A stretch of 64,000 nucleotides of DNA. It comes from Zygnema cylindricum. Taxonomy: Eukaryota > Streptophyta > Zygnematophyceae > Zygnematales > Zygnemataceae. The stretch's first letter is position 1. Each line of letters begins with the position of its first letter. The notes below the pieces were generated by a model. It did not search any database and had not been told where the DNA came from. It worked only from the letters and a program-made list of their open reading frames with translations. The translations under genes were made by a program, and so were the position numbers. The stretch covers positions 350,887-414,886 of the forward strand of contig JBBHKE010003448.1 of the NCBI GenBank assembly GCA_037447655.1, given 5' to 3'. Positions 43,260 through 52,785 of this stretch are shown piece after piece.

Positions 43260-43454
43260 AGTTGAAATCACTAGATTTAGGGGAGGTATTTTCTAGGTCT
43301 TAATTAGTTAAAATAGCAAAAAGAAAAGCAAAGGCAGCCTGCCTCCACCTTCTCTCTCTAGCCCCCATACTTGTTGTAGTCACTGAAGGAGAGAGAGAGG
43401 GCGGTGGAGCCATGGCTGCCTGAGCTTCATAGGCAGCACTAAAGAGTGACCTAA
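43260..43454 (+). repeat. 3' LTR of element J, left part
   Basis: First 195 bases of the LTR (AGTTGAAATCACTAG, first base mutated), containing the complete hairpin module (43333-43420). It ends GTGACCTAA where K begins and continues at 62279 (CTCTGAACAAAGAGGTTGAGTCC). Confidence 0.88.
43333..43420 (+). other. Conserved LTR hairpin module (J variant)
   Basis: Left arm GGCAGCCTGCCTCCACC plus TTCTCTCTCT (43333-43359) pairs with AGAGAGAGAG plus GGTGGAGCCATGGCTGCC (43390-43420); loop AGCCCCCATACTTGTTGTAG. I count at least 20 base pairs. K (43521-43607) preserves the fold with GGTAG/CTACC and CTCTA/TAGAG instead of GGCAG/CTGCC and CTCCA/TGGAG. Confidence 0.7.
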
Positions 43455-44509
43455 GATAGAAATAAATGGTCCATTTAAAGTATTTTTCTAGGTCTAAATA
43501 GAAATATAGAAAGAAGTCAAGGTAGTCTACCTCTAACTTCTCTCTCCAACTCTCAAACTTGTCGCAGTCACTAAGAAATTGGAGAGGGAGCTAGAGCCAT
43601 GGCTACCTAGGCTATCCAGAGGTTTACGGGAAATATATATTAGTTAGGAGTTTATTTACTTAAAAGGTATGTACCGGCCACAAGATTTGATCTTGGTACC
43701 TACCGGCCGGTAGAAAGCCGGTAGTCGATAACCTTAGACGTTAAGTCTAAAACTAGTGTTACGTACTATATGGTTTGATAATTAATTAAACATTATCAGG
43801 TCAGATAATTCATTTAATAGTAATTGTTTACGGGATACTTAGATCCAATAATGTAAAGTATGGATTACGGTACGGATAAGAAACCAATACCGCGCATTTA
43901 TTTCTTTAATGAAACGAATACCGCGCATGTATTTATTACAGCTACGATTAAATGTGAATTTAAACGGACAGCCGGAATTAACGCCGAGATCGCGGAAGAG
44001 GATTTCGGCGGTTTTTGGTCAACGCCAGATAGGATGACACGTGGCCGAATGACATTGGATCGCGGCATCTCCGAGGATTAAGGGAGCGAATCCGGACATA
44101 CCACGTGTCGACATTTAGGCCATGTCGTACAGTGTCCGTACAGAAAGTACACTAGCAGCTGTACTTTTGTGTACGGAATTGAAATCTGATTGGCTCCGTA
44201 CATCAGTAGATAGAGTCTGTGAGAGAGATAGGACTTAGAAAAATTAAGAGATAGGACCCTCTCTCCCAGAGAGCTTTTGTACAAAAGGTCAACTTTGACC
44301 CTCCATAACTTACTACTCAATGGAGCAAATTCAGAGATTGTTTCTGCTATCGACTCAAGGGAGTCTTGCCTTCACACGGGTGGAGTTGGTCAGAGTTATT
44401 GTTTGCCAGGGTGGCAGTTGTTTTTGCTAAACACAAAGGGGTCAGGGTTATCCTAGAGGCTTCTAGGAAGCTGTCCACACTGAGGACTTATGGAGGTCTC
44501 AGAGTTTCA
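43455..44509 (+). repeat. 5' LTR of element K
   Basis: 1055 bp, starting GATAGAAAT (for TGTAGAAAT) and ending GAGTTTCA. Hairpin module 43521-43607; antisense tRNA-like module 43671-43753; inverted repeat GCGCATTTATTTC/GAAACGAATACCGCGC (about 43894-43927); G-box (about 44037); six GTAC sites in 44120-44210; TGTACAAAAGGTCAAC core (about 44279); H1 GACTCAAGGGAGTC (about 44350); gag ATG 44490. Confidence 0.9.
43521..43607 (+). other. Conserved LTR hairpin module (K variant)
   Basis: Arms 43521-43549 and 43579-43607. Outer pairing GGTAG/CTACC, middle CTCTA/TAGAG, then a 12-pair inner stem TTCTCTCTCCAA/TTGGAGAGGGAG with two G-U pairs; loop CTCTCAAACTTGTCGCAGTC. Both stem positions that differ from J differ on both arms, which is covariation evidence. 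Confidence 0.7.
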
Positions 44510-44536
44510 GGTTATGGGCCCACGCTCTAGGGTACC
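44490..44536 (+). pseudogene. Element K gag start, cut by L
   Basis: ATG 44490 inside the LTR; MEVSEFQVMGPRSRVP reads through the PBS to the L target site GTACC (44532-44536). It re-joins 57154 onward as RVPIFNGTGFINRESMMKGALCEKRF. Confidence 0.88.
44510..44523 (+). promoter_or_regulatory. Primer-binding site of element K (initiator tRNA-Met anticodon arm)
   Basis: GGTTATGGGCCCAC directly follows the LTR end TTTCA. It is the exact complement of GTGGGCCCATAACC, which as I recall it is the anticodon arm of plant initiator tRNA-Met. It does not resemble TGGTATCAGAGC, the usual plant copia site for the tRNA 3' end. This implies priming by a cleaved tRNA half, as known for Drosophila copia and yeast Ty5. 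Confidence 0.75.
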
Positions 44537-45421
44537 TGTTGAAAAGAGGTAATTAATAGTTCACTTCCCTATTTTAGTTTTGTTTTAAAGAAAGAGAGTG
44601 AGGATCAAAGGCGCGCCATGGCTGCCGCCATATTTAGAAAGTGGCAGTTTTTGCAGATAAGGGTATTTTGGATAAAATGATGCCTAGGTCTAGATTTGAA
44701 CCTGTGACCTCTAGACCCTTTATAGCCTAACGCCTTAACCATTAAGGCGTTACGAAACGATACACGTGACGGGTTTCATAAATTATAAACATTACCGCAA
44801 CAGCTAATTAATAGCAGACTAACCAAAAGGAACAATTCATGCATGTACGCGAATCTGAACCGTGTAAAATATGTTTTGATCAAACAGCCGGCATTATAAC
44901 CGCCACACGAAGTGAGCTTTTGGCGGCATACCAAGATAGCGTCACGCGGTGCCACGTGGCGCCACATTATTGATACCAGAGAAGATGGGAGGAGGAACCA
45001 TGGCTTCCGATTTGACAGGTGTCACCTTGTAGACCTTGTCGTACAATGGTCGTACAATAAGTACATCACCCATTGTACCTTCTTATACTATATAGTGTCC
45101 TATTGGACTAGGGTTTAGTAGTAGGTAGTCGTGAGTAGGCAGACCAAGATTTAGTAATATTTAGGTACCTCTCTCTAAGAGAGCTTGTAACTATAAAGGT
45201 CATCTTTGACCAGCCATAACTTACTGCTCAGGGGAGCAAATTCAGTGATTCTTTTTGCGTTTGACTCAAGGGAGTCTTGTCCTCACAGGGGTGAGGGTGG
45301 TCAAAATATTTGTGTGCCTGGGTGGCACTTATTCAGTGGGAAAGTGGAAGGGGCAAATATTATCCTAGAGGCTTTACATAGGCTGCTCATTCTGTGGGTC
45401 AATGGAGACCACAGAATTTCA
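44537..45421 (+). repeat. 5' LTR of element L
   Basis: 885 bp, TGTTGAAAAGAGG...GAATTTCA. It differs from the other LTRs: the GTAGTCACT hairpin loop is gone, leaving only GCGCGCCATGGCTGCCGCC (about 44610-44628), and the tRNA-like module is of another type (44684-44756). Downstream are a G-box GCCACGTGGC (about 44951), GTAC cluster (about 45040-45065), TATAAAGGTCATCTTTGACC (about 45191), H1 (about 45260) and gag ATG 45402. Confidence 0.93.
44684..44756 (-). other. tRNA-like module of L LTR (different type)
   Basis: Minus strand: AACGCCTTAATGGTTAAGGCGTT (44729-44751, D-arm/A-box region and also a perfect 10-bp inverted repeat with loop TGG), then TAGGCTATAAAGGGTCTAGAGGTCACAG and B-box GGTTCAAATCT (44692-44702). 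The LTR 3' copy (56406-56477) has CGCAGGTTCAAATCT. It does not fold as a standard tRNA; the TAAGGCGTTGG-type D-arm resembles tRNA-Leu or Ser. Not homologous base by base to the module of C and M. Confidence 0.55.
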
Positions 45422-46640
45422 GGTTATGGGCCCACCCTCTAGGGTGCCCATATTTGATGGATCAGACTTTTTTTATTGGGAAATGATGATGGAGGGAGAA
45501 CTATTTGAGAAGAATCTATGGGGCATAGTGTCTGGACAAATTTGATGCCCACCTCCACTTGGGTTTGGAGGGAAAAGTTTTTTTGGCACCTCCGCCTCTA
45601 CAGTTGGTAGAACAACTGCCACCATCACCAAGGATGAATATGAGGAAGGAGAGGAGATTGTCATGGAAGGAGAAAAGGGAGGAGTTGCAACTCCAGTGAC
45701 ACCATTGCCGAAGGCGATACCGGCAGCAGCACCACCAAAAACGGCGACAAGGGTTCAGACTGAAAGATCAGAATATGAAAAGTGGAACTACAAAAACAAG
45801 GTTGATAAGCTCTTAATTCTTAAAAGTGTAGCAAAGGGCATTGCCATTCCCCTTATGCATGTGAAATCTTCATCTCAGATTTGGATATCACTAGTTAACA
45901 AATAAAAGTATGGATCATTGCAGCAACAACAGTTGGCCGAAAATAAGATTGCAGCTTATACTTATAAAGGTGGAAGTATGAATAATTATTGTAATGATTT
46001 AGGAACATTATTTGGAGAGTTAGAGAGTGCAGGTAACTCATGGTCCGAGAGACAAAGAGTGAACACATTGATGATGAAACTACATGAAGAGTATGCGAAT
46101 ATCATTAACCGATTGCTAGACATGGGAGATAGCAATTGGAATTGGGATGACACAATGGGAATGATTTTAGTGAAAGAAAGCACCATAGAGCTTAGGAGAG
46201 GGAGTCCAAGTGTTCAAGCATTGTCTGCAAGAGCTGATTGGCGGAAGCGTGATGAGGAGAGAGGGAAAGATCCCTATCGAAACTTTGGTGGAAGAGGAGA
46301 AGGAGGTGGCAGATTTGATAGACAGGGGAGAGGAACTTCTCGAGAAGGATTATATCACTTCTGCAAGAAACCGGGACACTATTTAAGAGATTGTGTCAAA
46401 CTTGCAGATCTTCGACTGAAAGATGGTCATGGAACCTCAAGGGATGGAGGAAAGAAAAAGGCTTTCCTGACTCAAGTTCATGATGAGGAAATGGAAGGAA
46501 AAACTGAACCTGAAGAGGAGCTTGAGGAGCTTCTCCTTAATCCGAAAAACACTGAAAAACATGTTGACATTCCACGGAGACAAAAGTGTGCTTTCGGAGG
46601 TAAAAGGGATCCACCCACGGATGGGTGGATCATAGACTGA
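45402..46640 (+). pseudogene. Element L gag pseudogene
   Basis: ATG 45402 in the LTR, METTEFQVMGPPSRVPIFDG through the PBS to a TGA at about 45543. Core 45663-45905 (KLLILKSVAKGIAIPLM) and, after a TAA, 45918-46640 (QQQLAENKIAAYTYKGGSMNNYCNDL; VKESTIELRRGSPSVQAL). The knuckle YHFCKKPGHYLRDC (about 46348-46392) has the first Cys changed to Tyr. Ends GWIID at the protease motif with TGA. Confidence 0.87.
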
Positions 46641-47385
46641 GGGGCTTCAATGCATATGTGCAAAGATAAGTGGTGGTTCACTAAATTGAGAAAGATCCCA
46701 ACAGTTGAGATAGAGTACGGAGATGGTAGAGTAGAAACCACAAATCTTGTTGGAACTGTTGACTTTATGGTTCTAGTTGATGGAAAGGCCTCAATTGTAA
46801 CACTCTCAGACGTTCTTTACATTCCACAGCTTAGCAAGAACCTAGTCTCAACAGCTTTCCTAGATGAAAAGGAGTTTGAAACACGAACTAGGAAAGGAAT
46901 CTTTACAGCAAGCTTTGATAATGAGGTTTATTTCATAGATGAGTTGGGCAGTCAAGGAATGTTCATAATTGTTCTTTGCAATGAAAAGAGTGTTCTCTAC
47001 TCGTTAGCAAGTGAGATGATGCTTTGGCATAAAAGGTTGGGGCATGTGCATCTAGATAGATTAAAAAAAATGAAGAAAAAGGGAATAGTGGAGGGTATTA
47101 CTTTTGAGGATGATGAGACCTTTGATGATTGTAGTGGATGTGCCCAAGGGAAGATTCATAGACTTCCATTTCCAAAGGCAACCACATTTAGGAGAGAGAA
47201 AGTATTAGATCTAGTTCACACTGATGTTTGGGGACCTGCTAGGTATGCCTCACATGGGGGGAAAAGATGGATGTTAACTATCACAGATGATTGGTCTAGA
47301 TACACGAAGGTATACTTTCTCAGACATAAGTCAGAGGTATTAAGATGTTTCAAAGAGTATAAAGTATGGAGTGAAAAGCTACATG
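46641..47385 (+). pseudogene. Element L protease end and integrase N-terminal half
   Basis: After the stop inside IID-x-GASMHMC (about 46637), 264 codons are open. The protease flap is followed by SDVLYIPQLSKNLVSTAF, the integrase zinc domain MLWHKRLGHVHLD...CSGCAQGK intact (about 47020-47150), and core LVHTDVWGPA (Asp about 47220) and TITDDWSRYTKVYFL. Cut by M after WSEKLH; the apparent extension to 47444 is M LTR. Confidence 0.9.
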
Positions 47386-48423
47386 TGCAATTCTGTGTCC
47401 TCCATTGGACCATAGAATACAGGAAGCCTCTAGATAGTATTTAACTAACCCACTTTAAGCCACAACCACTGCTGCCCAAGAAGGCAAACTGACAATTTGA
47501 CTGCACCCTTGTGTAGCCTGGACTCCCCTGAGTCCGTAGAAAAAAGAATCACTGAAAACGGCCAACCAGGCGATAAGTTATAGGGTGGCAAAGATGCCAA
47601 TTTATACAAACTCTCTGAGAGAGAGGACTATCTACCTAAATTTTCCTAAGTCCTAGTTTTTCCTAATTCCCTCTCACAGCTCCTATCTACTGCCTGTACG
47701 AACCAATCACAAAACTGTATAGTACTAAAAAGTACTACTGTCGGTGTACCTTTTGTACAACCAATGTACGACAAGGCTTTTAAGCAAACGCGTGTCTGCT
47801 TTTCACTCGTTTGTATACTCCTCGAAAATCCCATGACCGAATGTCATTTCTCCACGTGGCTATATGTCATGCCACGTCAGAAAACGCCAAAGTGACCACT
47901 CTGTGATTTCGGCGATGATGTGCACTCTTAGATTTGCAGCGAGGCGCAATCTTAGCCGTTATAAATACTTCCGCGACATTTGTGTTGCTGTCAAAAAATG
48001 CATGGTATCCGTTTTGAAATAGTATCGTACTTTCATAAAACTGTATCTATGCATGCCGTAATTGGTTTTAGTTAAATTGATTTGTTCCTCCCTAAATGTG
48101 TATATATCTATCACATACTTTAGCATTTAGTATTGGTCATAGTCTAATAGGATAAAGCTGACCGTTATCGGCCAACTTGTCGAACCACAGGTATCGAGAT
48201 CAAATCCCGGGTCCGTCAGGTATATTTTTAGTAACCTATTAAAAATAACTGCCTGTTGAACTAAGGCAGCCATGGATCAACCACCCTCGCTATCTTTCAG
48301 TCACTACAACAAGTATGGGGGCTAGAGAGAGGAGATGGAGGAAGGCTGCCCGTCCTTTTCTTTTTCTTTTATACTAAGATATTTAAACCTAGAAAATACT
48401 CTAGAAATCTATCAATTTCAGCA
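47386..48423 (-). repeat. 3' LTR of element M
   Basis: 1038 bp; TGCTGAAATTG...GAATTGCA in element orientation. tRNA-like module on the plus strand 48133-48219, hairpin module 48265-48350, G-box CCACGTGG (about 47853), GTAC cluster (about 47695-47770), leader hairpins (about 47500-47535), ATG copy at about 47405. Confidence 0.93.
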
Positions 48424-48436
48424 CTCCCCTTATTTT

Positions 48437-48996
48437 CTAGTCCAATTTTAATTTTTCTTTCAACTTGCATTTTTCTCGACAATATTTTGATTCAAGAGAA
48501 GGCACAGGTTTGGTCATCATGTCAGCCACCATTTCTTCATCAGGTCTATACACAAGATTTAAAAATTTATTTTCAACTTTTTCTCTTACGAAGCTTAATC
48601 TTATGTCCATATGTTTTGCTTTGAAATGGTGTTTTGGATTGGCTGCAATTGCAATTGCTGCTTGGTTATCGCAAAAGATTTCATGCACTCCCTCCTTCAT
48701 AAATCCCAGTTCTTGTAACAATGATTTCACCCACATTAGTTCTTTTACAGCAGAACACGACGCCATATACTTAGCCTCCATAGTAGACTGAGCAACCACC
48801 TTTTGTTGCTTACTGCTCCAACAGCAACCACCTTCCCCCACATACAAAACATATCCAGAAGTGCATCTTCTCATAGGTGCATCCCCATAATTGGCATCAA
48901 TCCAAGTGGTGATATCAGTGTGCTCCCCTCCCAAATGCAACTATAATTCTCTGGTTCTAACCAGATATCTCATGACTCTCTTGGCTGCCTCCCAGT
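48437..48996 (-). pseudogene. Element M RNase H
   Basis: RYLVRTREL, then a stop, then LHLGGEHTDITTWIDANYGDAPMRRC (Asp kept), KQQKVVAQSTMEAKYMAS (Glu kept), IFCDNQAAIAIAANPKHHFKAKHMDIRLSFVREKVENK (Asp kept), MVADMMTKPVPSLESKYCREKCKLK. 168 open codons from 48940. The catalytic residues are complete. Confidence 0.92.
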
Positions 48997-49990
48997 CTCT
49001 CTACCTAGGATCATTAAGACTCCTACTGAGTACTCCAACTGTTGCCGCTATGTCCGGCCTGGTACAGTTCATAAAATAAATTAAACTTCCTACGACCTGT
49101 CTATAAGGGATATACTTCATAAACTCTCTCTCCTCTGGACTCATCTGATCATCTAAGATCATCACTCCTCTTTCTACACTCCCATCAATTATTTTTTTCA
49201 AGTCCATGGGAGTGGTACAACTGTTACCATTTTCCATATGGCATTTTTCAAGCATATTACCTATTGTTTCTTTCTGAGTAAGTCTGATAATCTTCTTCCC
49301 CCTATCTCTCTCCATTTGGATCCCCAAAATATATTTTGCCTCCCCTAAATCCTTCATATCAAATCTGTCCCTAAGATCTTTCTTTAGCCTATTGATATTC
49401 TCCAAAGACTTACTTAACACAAGCAGATCATCCACATATATTGCAATAAAAATGACATCATTCTCATCTTCAAACATTTAGATAGAATGGTCAGAGCTGA
49501 TCCGGATGTATCCCAGATCGGTGAGAAACTCATCTAGTTTCTTATTCGACTGTCGAGGAGCCTGTTTCAGTCCATATAAGGACTTTATGAGCCTGCAGAT
49601 TTTGCTCACTTCTCCTTCTTCCACAAACCCCTCGGGTTGCCTCATAAAAATTTCTTCCTCTAACACACCATTAAAAAATGCAGTCTTAATGTCCATCTGG
49701 TATATTTCCATGTCTTCCGCTGCGGCCAGACTGAGGAGAATCCTTACCGATGGGAACCAAACAACTGGAGCAAAGGTCACCTCATAGTCAATCCCCTCTT
49801 TTTGGGTGAACCCCTTCGCTCCCAATCGAGCCTTATACCTCTCAATTGTTATTTTCTGGGTTCAGTTTTAGTTTAAATACCCATTAACATCCAATAAGTT
49901 TTCGGTCTGGAGGGCAATCCGCTAGTTCCCAAGTATTTGCTTCCATGATAGAATCCATCTCATCATTTATGGCTCTAATCCATCTTTCTT
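48997..49990 (-). pseudogene. Element M reverse transcriptase
   Basis: Enters near 49860 with a frameshift in the [10 protein letters not shown] region. GAKGFTQKEGIDYEVTFAPVVWFPSVRILLSLAAAEDMEIYQMDIKTAFFNG (catalytic Asp), SLYGLKQAPRQSNKKLDEFL, a stop at about 49478, then FEDENDVIFIAIYVDDLLVLS (YVDD about 49435), MKDLGEAKYILGIQMERDRGKK and NCTRPDIAATVGVLSRSLNDPR (to 49001). Two open halves separated by one nonsense codon. Confidence 0.92.
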
Positions 49991-50032
49991 TCTCTAGACT
50001 ATTCACTGCCTCTAAGTAAGACTGAGGCTCAT

Positions 50033-51300
50033 CTAATGAGATAGCTTAGTTACCTTATGGGCAGCTTGTTTTTCATGTATCCTTTTGCTGCTCCTCCTTG
50101 CTTTCTCGAACTCCGAAGCTGGAATGGATGGAAGTCTTGGATTTCTTCTCACTGTCTCATCGGCTCCCCTGTCCATGGAAACCGGTTCTTGTCCCGCTTC
50201 TTCTATCTCCTCGAAGTCCATAGGAGTATGTGAGGTTTCTGGTGAGTCTCCTGTATCTTGGATCTCCCCTGAATCTGTAATCACGGTTTCATTCATGTCC
50301 CTTTCGGGAACGACCGAATTCTCATCACTTTCGGACTCAAATCTGATCCTTATCTTCTTTGTATATTTGAAGGGGTCAAATGACTTCCCTTCATCCATGA
50401 CAACTAAGTGTTTGACCAGAATGATATCTTTCTTTGCTAAGTCATAGACTCTATATCCCTTAACATCCTCATCATATCCCACAAAGTATCCAGGTTTTCC
50501 CTTAGCATCTAGTTTCCAGTTTTTCCTATCCGTGTCAAGACTGTAAACTTGGCTACCAAATACTTTAAGGTGTGAGATATCTGGTTTCCTTCCAACCCAT
50601 CTCTCATAAGGTGTCACTCCCTTTACAGCTGAGGTAAGGACTCTATTCTTAATATAGTTGGCACAGTTCATTGCCTCTGCCCAAAATCTTTTTCCTATTT
50701 TCTTGTCTGCCAACATACTGCATGCACTATCTCCTAGTGTTCTATTCAACCTCTCAGCTACCCCATTTTGTTGCGGGTTATATGGTACATTTTTCTGGTG
50801 TTACACTCCCCCATCTCTTAGATATTCCTCAAACTGGTTAGAGGTATATTCCCCCCCATTATCACTCCTTATCCTCTTAAATGGGGTTTCATGCAACTTC
50901 TCACTCCATGCTTTATATTCTTTGAAGTAAGTTGATGCTTTAGACTTATTTTTGAGAAAGTAGACTCTAGAGTATCTAGACCAATCATCAGTTATTGTCA
51001 TCATAAACCTCTTTCCTCCAACCGAAGGTACTTTTGCAATTCCCCAAATATCTGTGTGGAACAAATCTAACACTTTCTCACCTCTATATGTGGCGGCTTT
51101 GGGAAAGGGAAGTTTGTGAGCCTTACCTTGAGCACAACCACTACAATCATCCATCATTTCATTATCCTCAAACTGAACGCCATCTACTACCCCAAGCTTT
51201 TTCATTTCCCTTAACCTATCAAAATGCACATGCCCCAACCGCTTATGCCAAATCATCACCTTAGGAACACCAACATAGTCAGCATTCTTCTTTTCATTAC
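50033..51300 (-). pseudogene. Element M integrase
   Basis: Zinc domain MIWHKRLGHVHFDRL...CSGCAQGKAHKLPF (about 51255-51115) is intact. Core: LFHTDIWG (about 51060), RSDNGGEYTS (about 50860), VAERLNRT (about 50755) keep D, D and E. C-terminal GKRFWAEAMNCANYIKN...YRVYDLAKKDIILVKHLVVMDEGKSFDPFKYTKKIRIRF and the acidic linker follow (50749-50033). One frameshift/stop around 50760-50805. Confidence 0.92.
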
Positions 51301-51860
51301 TCAAGTTAAGCCTAAACATTCCTTGGCTACCCTTATCTGCTGTGAAGTAAACTTCATCCCCATATTTAGCTGTAAAGACTACCATTCTAGTGAAAGTATC
51401 AAATTCTTTGTCATCTAACACAGACGTAGAGACAAGATTTTTACTCAGCTGAGGAATGTATAGTACATCTGAGAATGTAAGTATAGAAGTCTTACCCTCT
51501 ACTAAGACTTTAAGATCTACTAATCCCACTAGATCTATAGTAACCACTCTCATATCCCCATACTCTATCTCTAGAGTTGAAATCTTTTTTAACTTAGTGA
51601 AGAGTTCTTTATCACGACACATATGCATGGATGGACCTAAGTCGATGATCCATCCTTCTTGTGGAGCCTCCCCGATTGCTCCAAGGGCACACTTCTGCCT
51701 TCGAGGAATATCCTTCTCCTCCAGACTCTCGTCAAGAAGAAGTTTCCTATCCTCCTCAGATGACTCTTCCTCGGTTTCTCCTAACACTTTTGTAACCACA
51801 AGTGCATTTTTCTTCCCTCCGGAAGAACCCCTCCACGGTTCTCTTGGAGCCTCAGCTCTG
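51301..51860 (-). pseudogene. Element M protease region
   Basis: The acidic segment SSEEDRKLLLDESLEEKDIPRRQKCALGAIGEAPQEGWIID is followed by LGPSMHMC where active copies have SGASMHMC, so the D-S-G triad is lost (about 51615-51650). Continues through SILTFSDVLYIPQLSKNLVSTSV. In one frame with the integrase start; a frameshift near 51830 separates it from gag. Confidence 0.9.
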
Positions 51861-52785
51861 ATAGCTTGACACAATCTGCAATAAAGTGTCCCGGCTTTTT
51901 GCAATAATGACAAAGACCCTTTGGGGGCCTCTGTCCCCTAGAATGATCTCTTTCCCCTCTATAAGGTTTCTTCGGGTCCTTCCCCCATCGGTCCGTTTTT
52001 GCTGCTTGAGCTTGAATGCTCTTTCCTCCTCTCCTAATCTCCATTGTGTTTTCCTGCACAAGTATCATCATGACTACTGTGTTCCATTTCCATGAACTAT
52101 CAGGCATTCCATGTACTCGGTACACAATGTTTTCGAACTCATCTCGTAATTTCATGATAACGGTGTTAACTTTCATTTTCACTGTACTTGTCCACCCGAC
52201 ACTTTCCATTTCCATATATAAACAAGAAAGATCATTACAGTAATGTAACATCTTTCCTCCTTTGTAAGTGTAACTCAATAGCTTTTGCTCAGCCAACTGG
52301 AGCTCTTGAATAGTTCCAGCTCTATAAATCTCCACCAAACTCTCCCACAACTCCTCAGCCTTGTAAATGTGAAGATGTGGAGTGGCCAAACCTTGAGTGA
52401 GGTGCCTCAGAATGAAGTTCTTGGCAGCCATGTTTACATCCTCCCACATTTGAGTATCATTCTCCACGGTCTTCACGGTCGCCGCTTCCGATAATGTGGC
52501 AATAGGAGTGAGGGGTGTCTCCTTCCCTTTCTCCTTTTCAAACACACTGCTGTCCCCGTCATCTGCCTCCTCCGCTGAGGCAGCCGTTGTTGCAGAAAAC
52601 CTTACTCCCCCAAATCCTGGTGGAGTTCCTAAAGGTGGATGTTTCACTTGTCCACTGACGATACCCCAGTATCGTTTCTCACACAAAGCTCCCATCATCA
52701 TGGCTTCCCAATAGATGAACCCAGATCCATTAAAGGTGGGCACCCTAAAGGGTGGGCCCATAACCTGCAATTCTATGTCCTCCAT
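51781..52785 (-). pseudogene. Element M gag (best-preserved gag of the hairpin-LTR class)
   Basis: 334 open codons from ATG 52785, 20 bases inside the LTR. MEDIELQ is LTR-encoded, VMGPP is the primer-binding site, and FRVPTFNGSGFIYWEAMMMGALCEKRYWGIVSGQVK follows. Core helices FILRHLTQGLATPHLHIYKAEELWESL and MLHYCNDLSCLYMEME; basic patch; CCHC knuckle CHYCKKPGHFIADC (about 51868-51910) intact. The C-terminus shifts frame at about 51835, so Gag is nearly complete but not joined to protease. Confidence 0.92.
52753..52765 (-). promoter_or_regulatory. Primer-binding site of element M
   Basis: GGTTATGGGCCCA on the minus strand directly after LTR end TTGCA. It sits inside the gag frame and is translated as VMGP. 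Matches the initiator tRNA-Met anticodon arm over 13 bases. Confidence 0.75.

Noticed and set aside
43450-43454. A 5-bp TSD for element K
   Set aside because: Left CCTAA and right ACTCT do not match; LTR alignment shows a few bases lost at the left junction, so no TSD is claimed.
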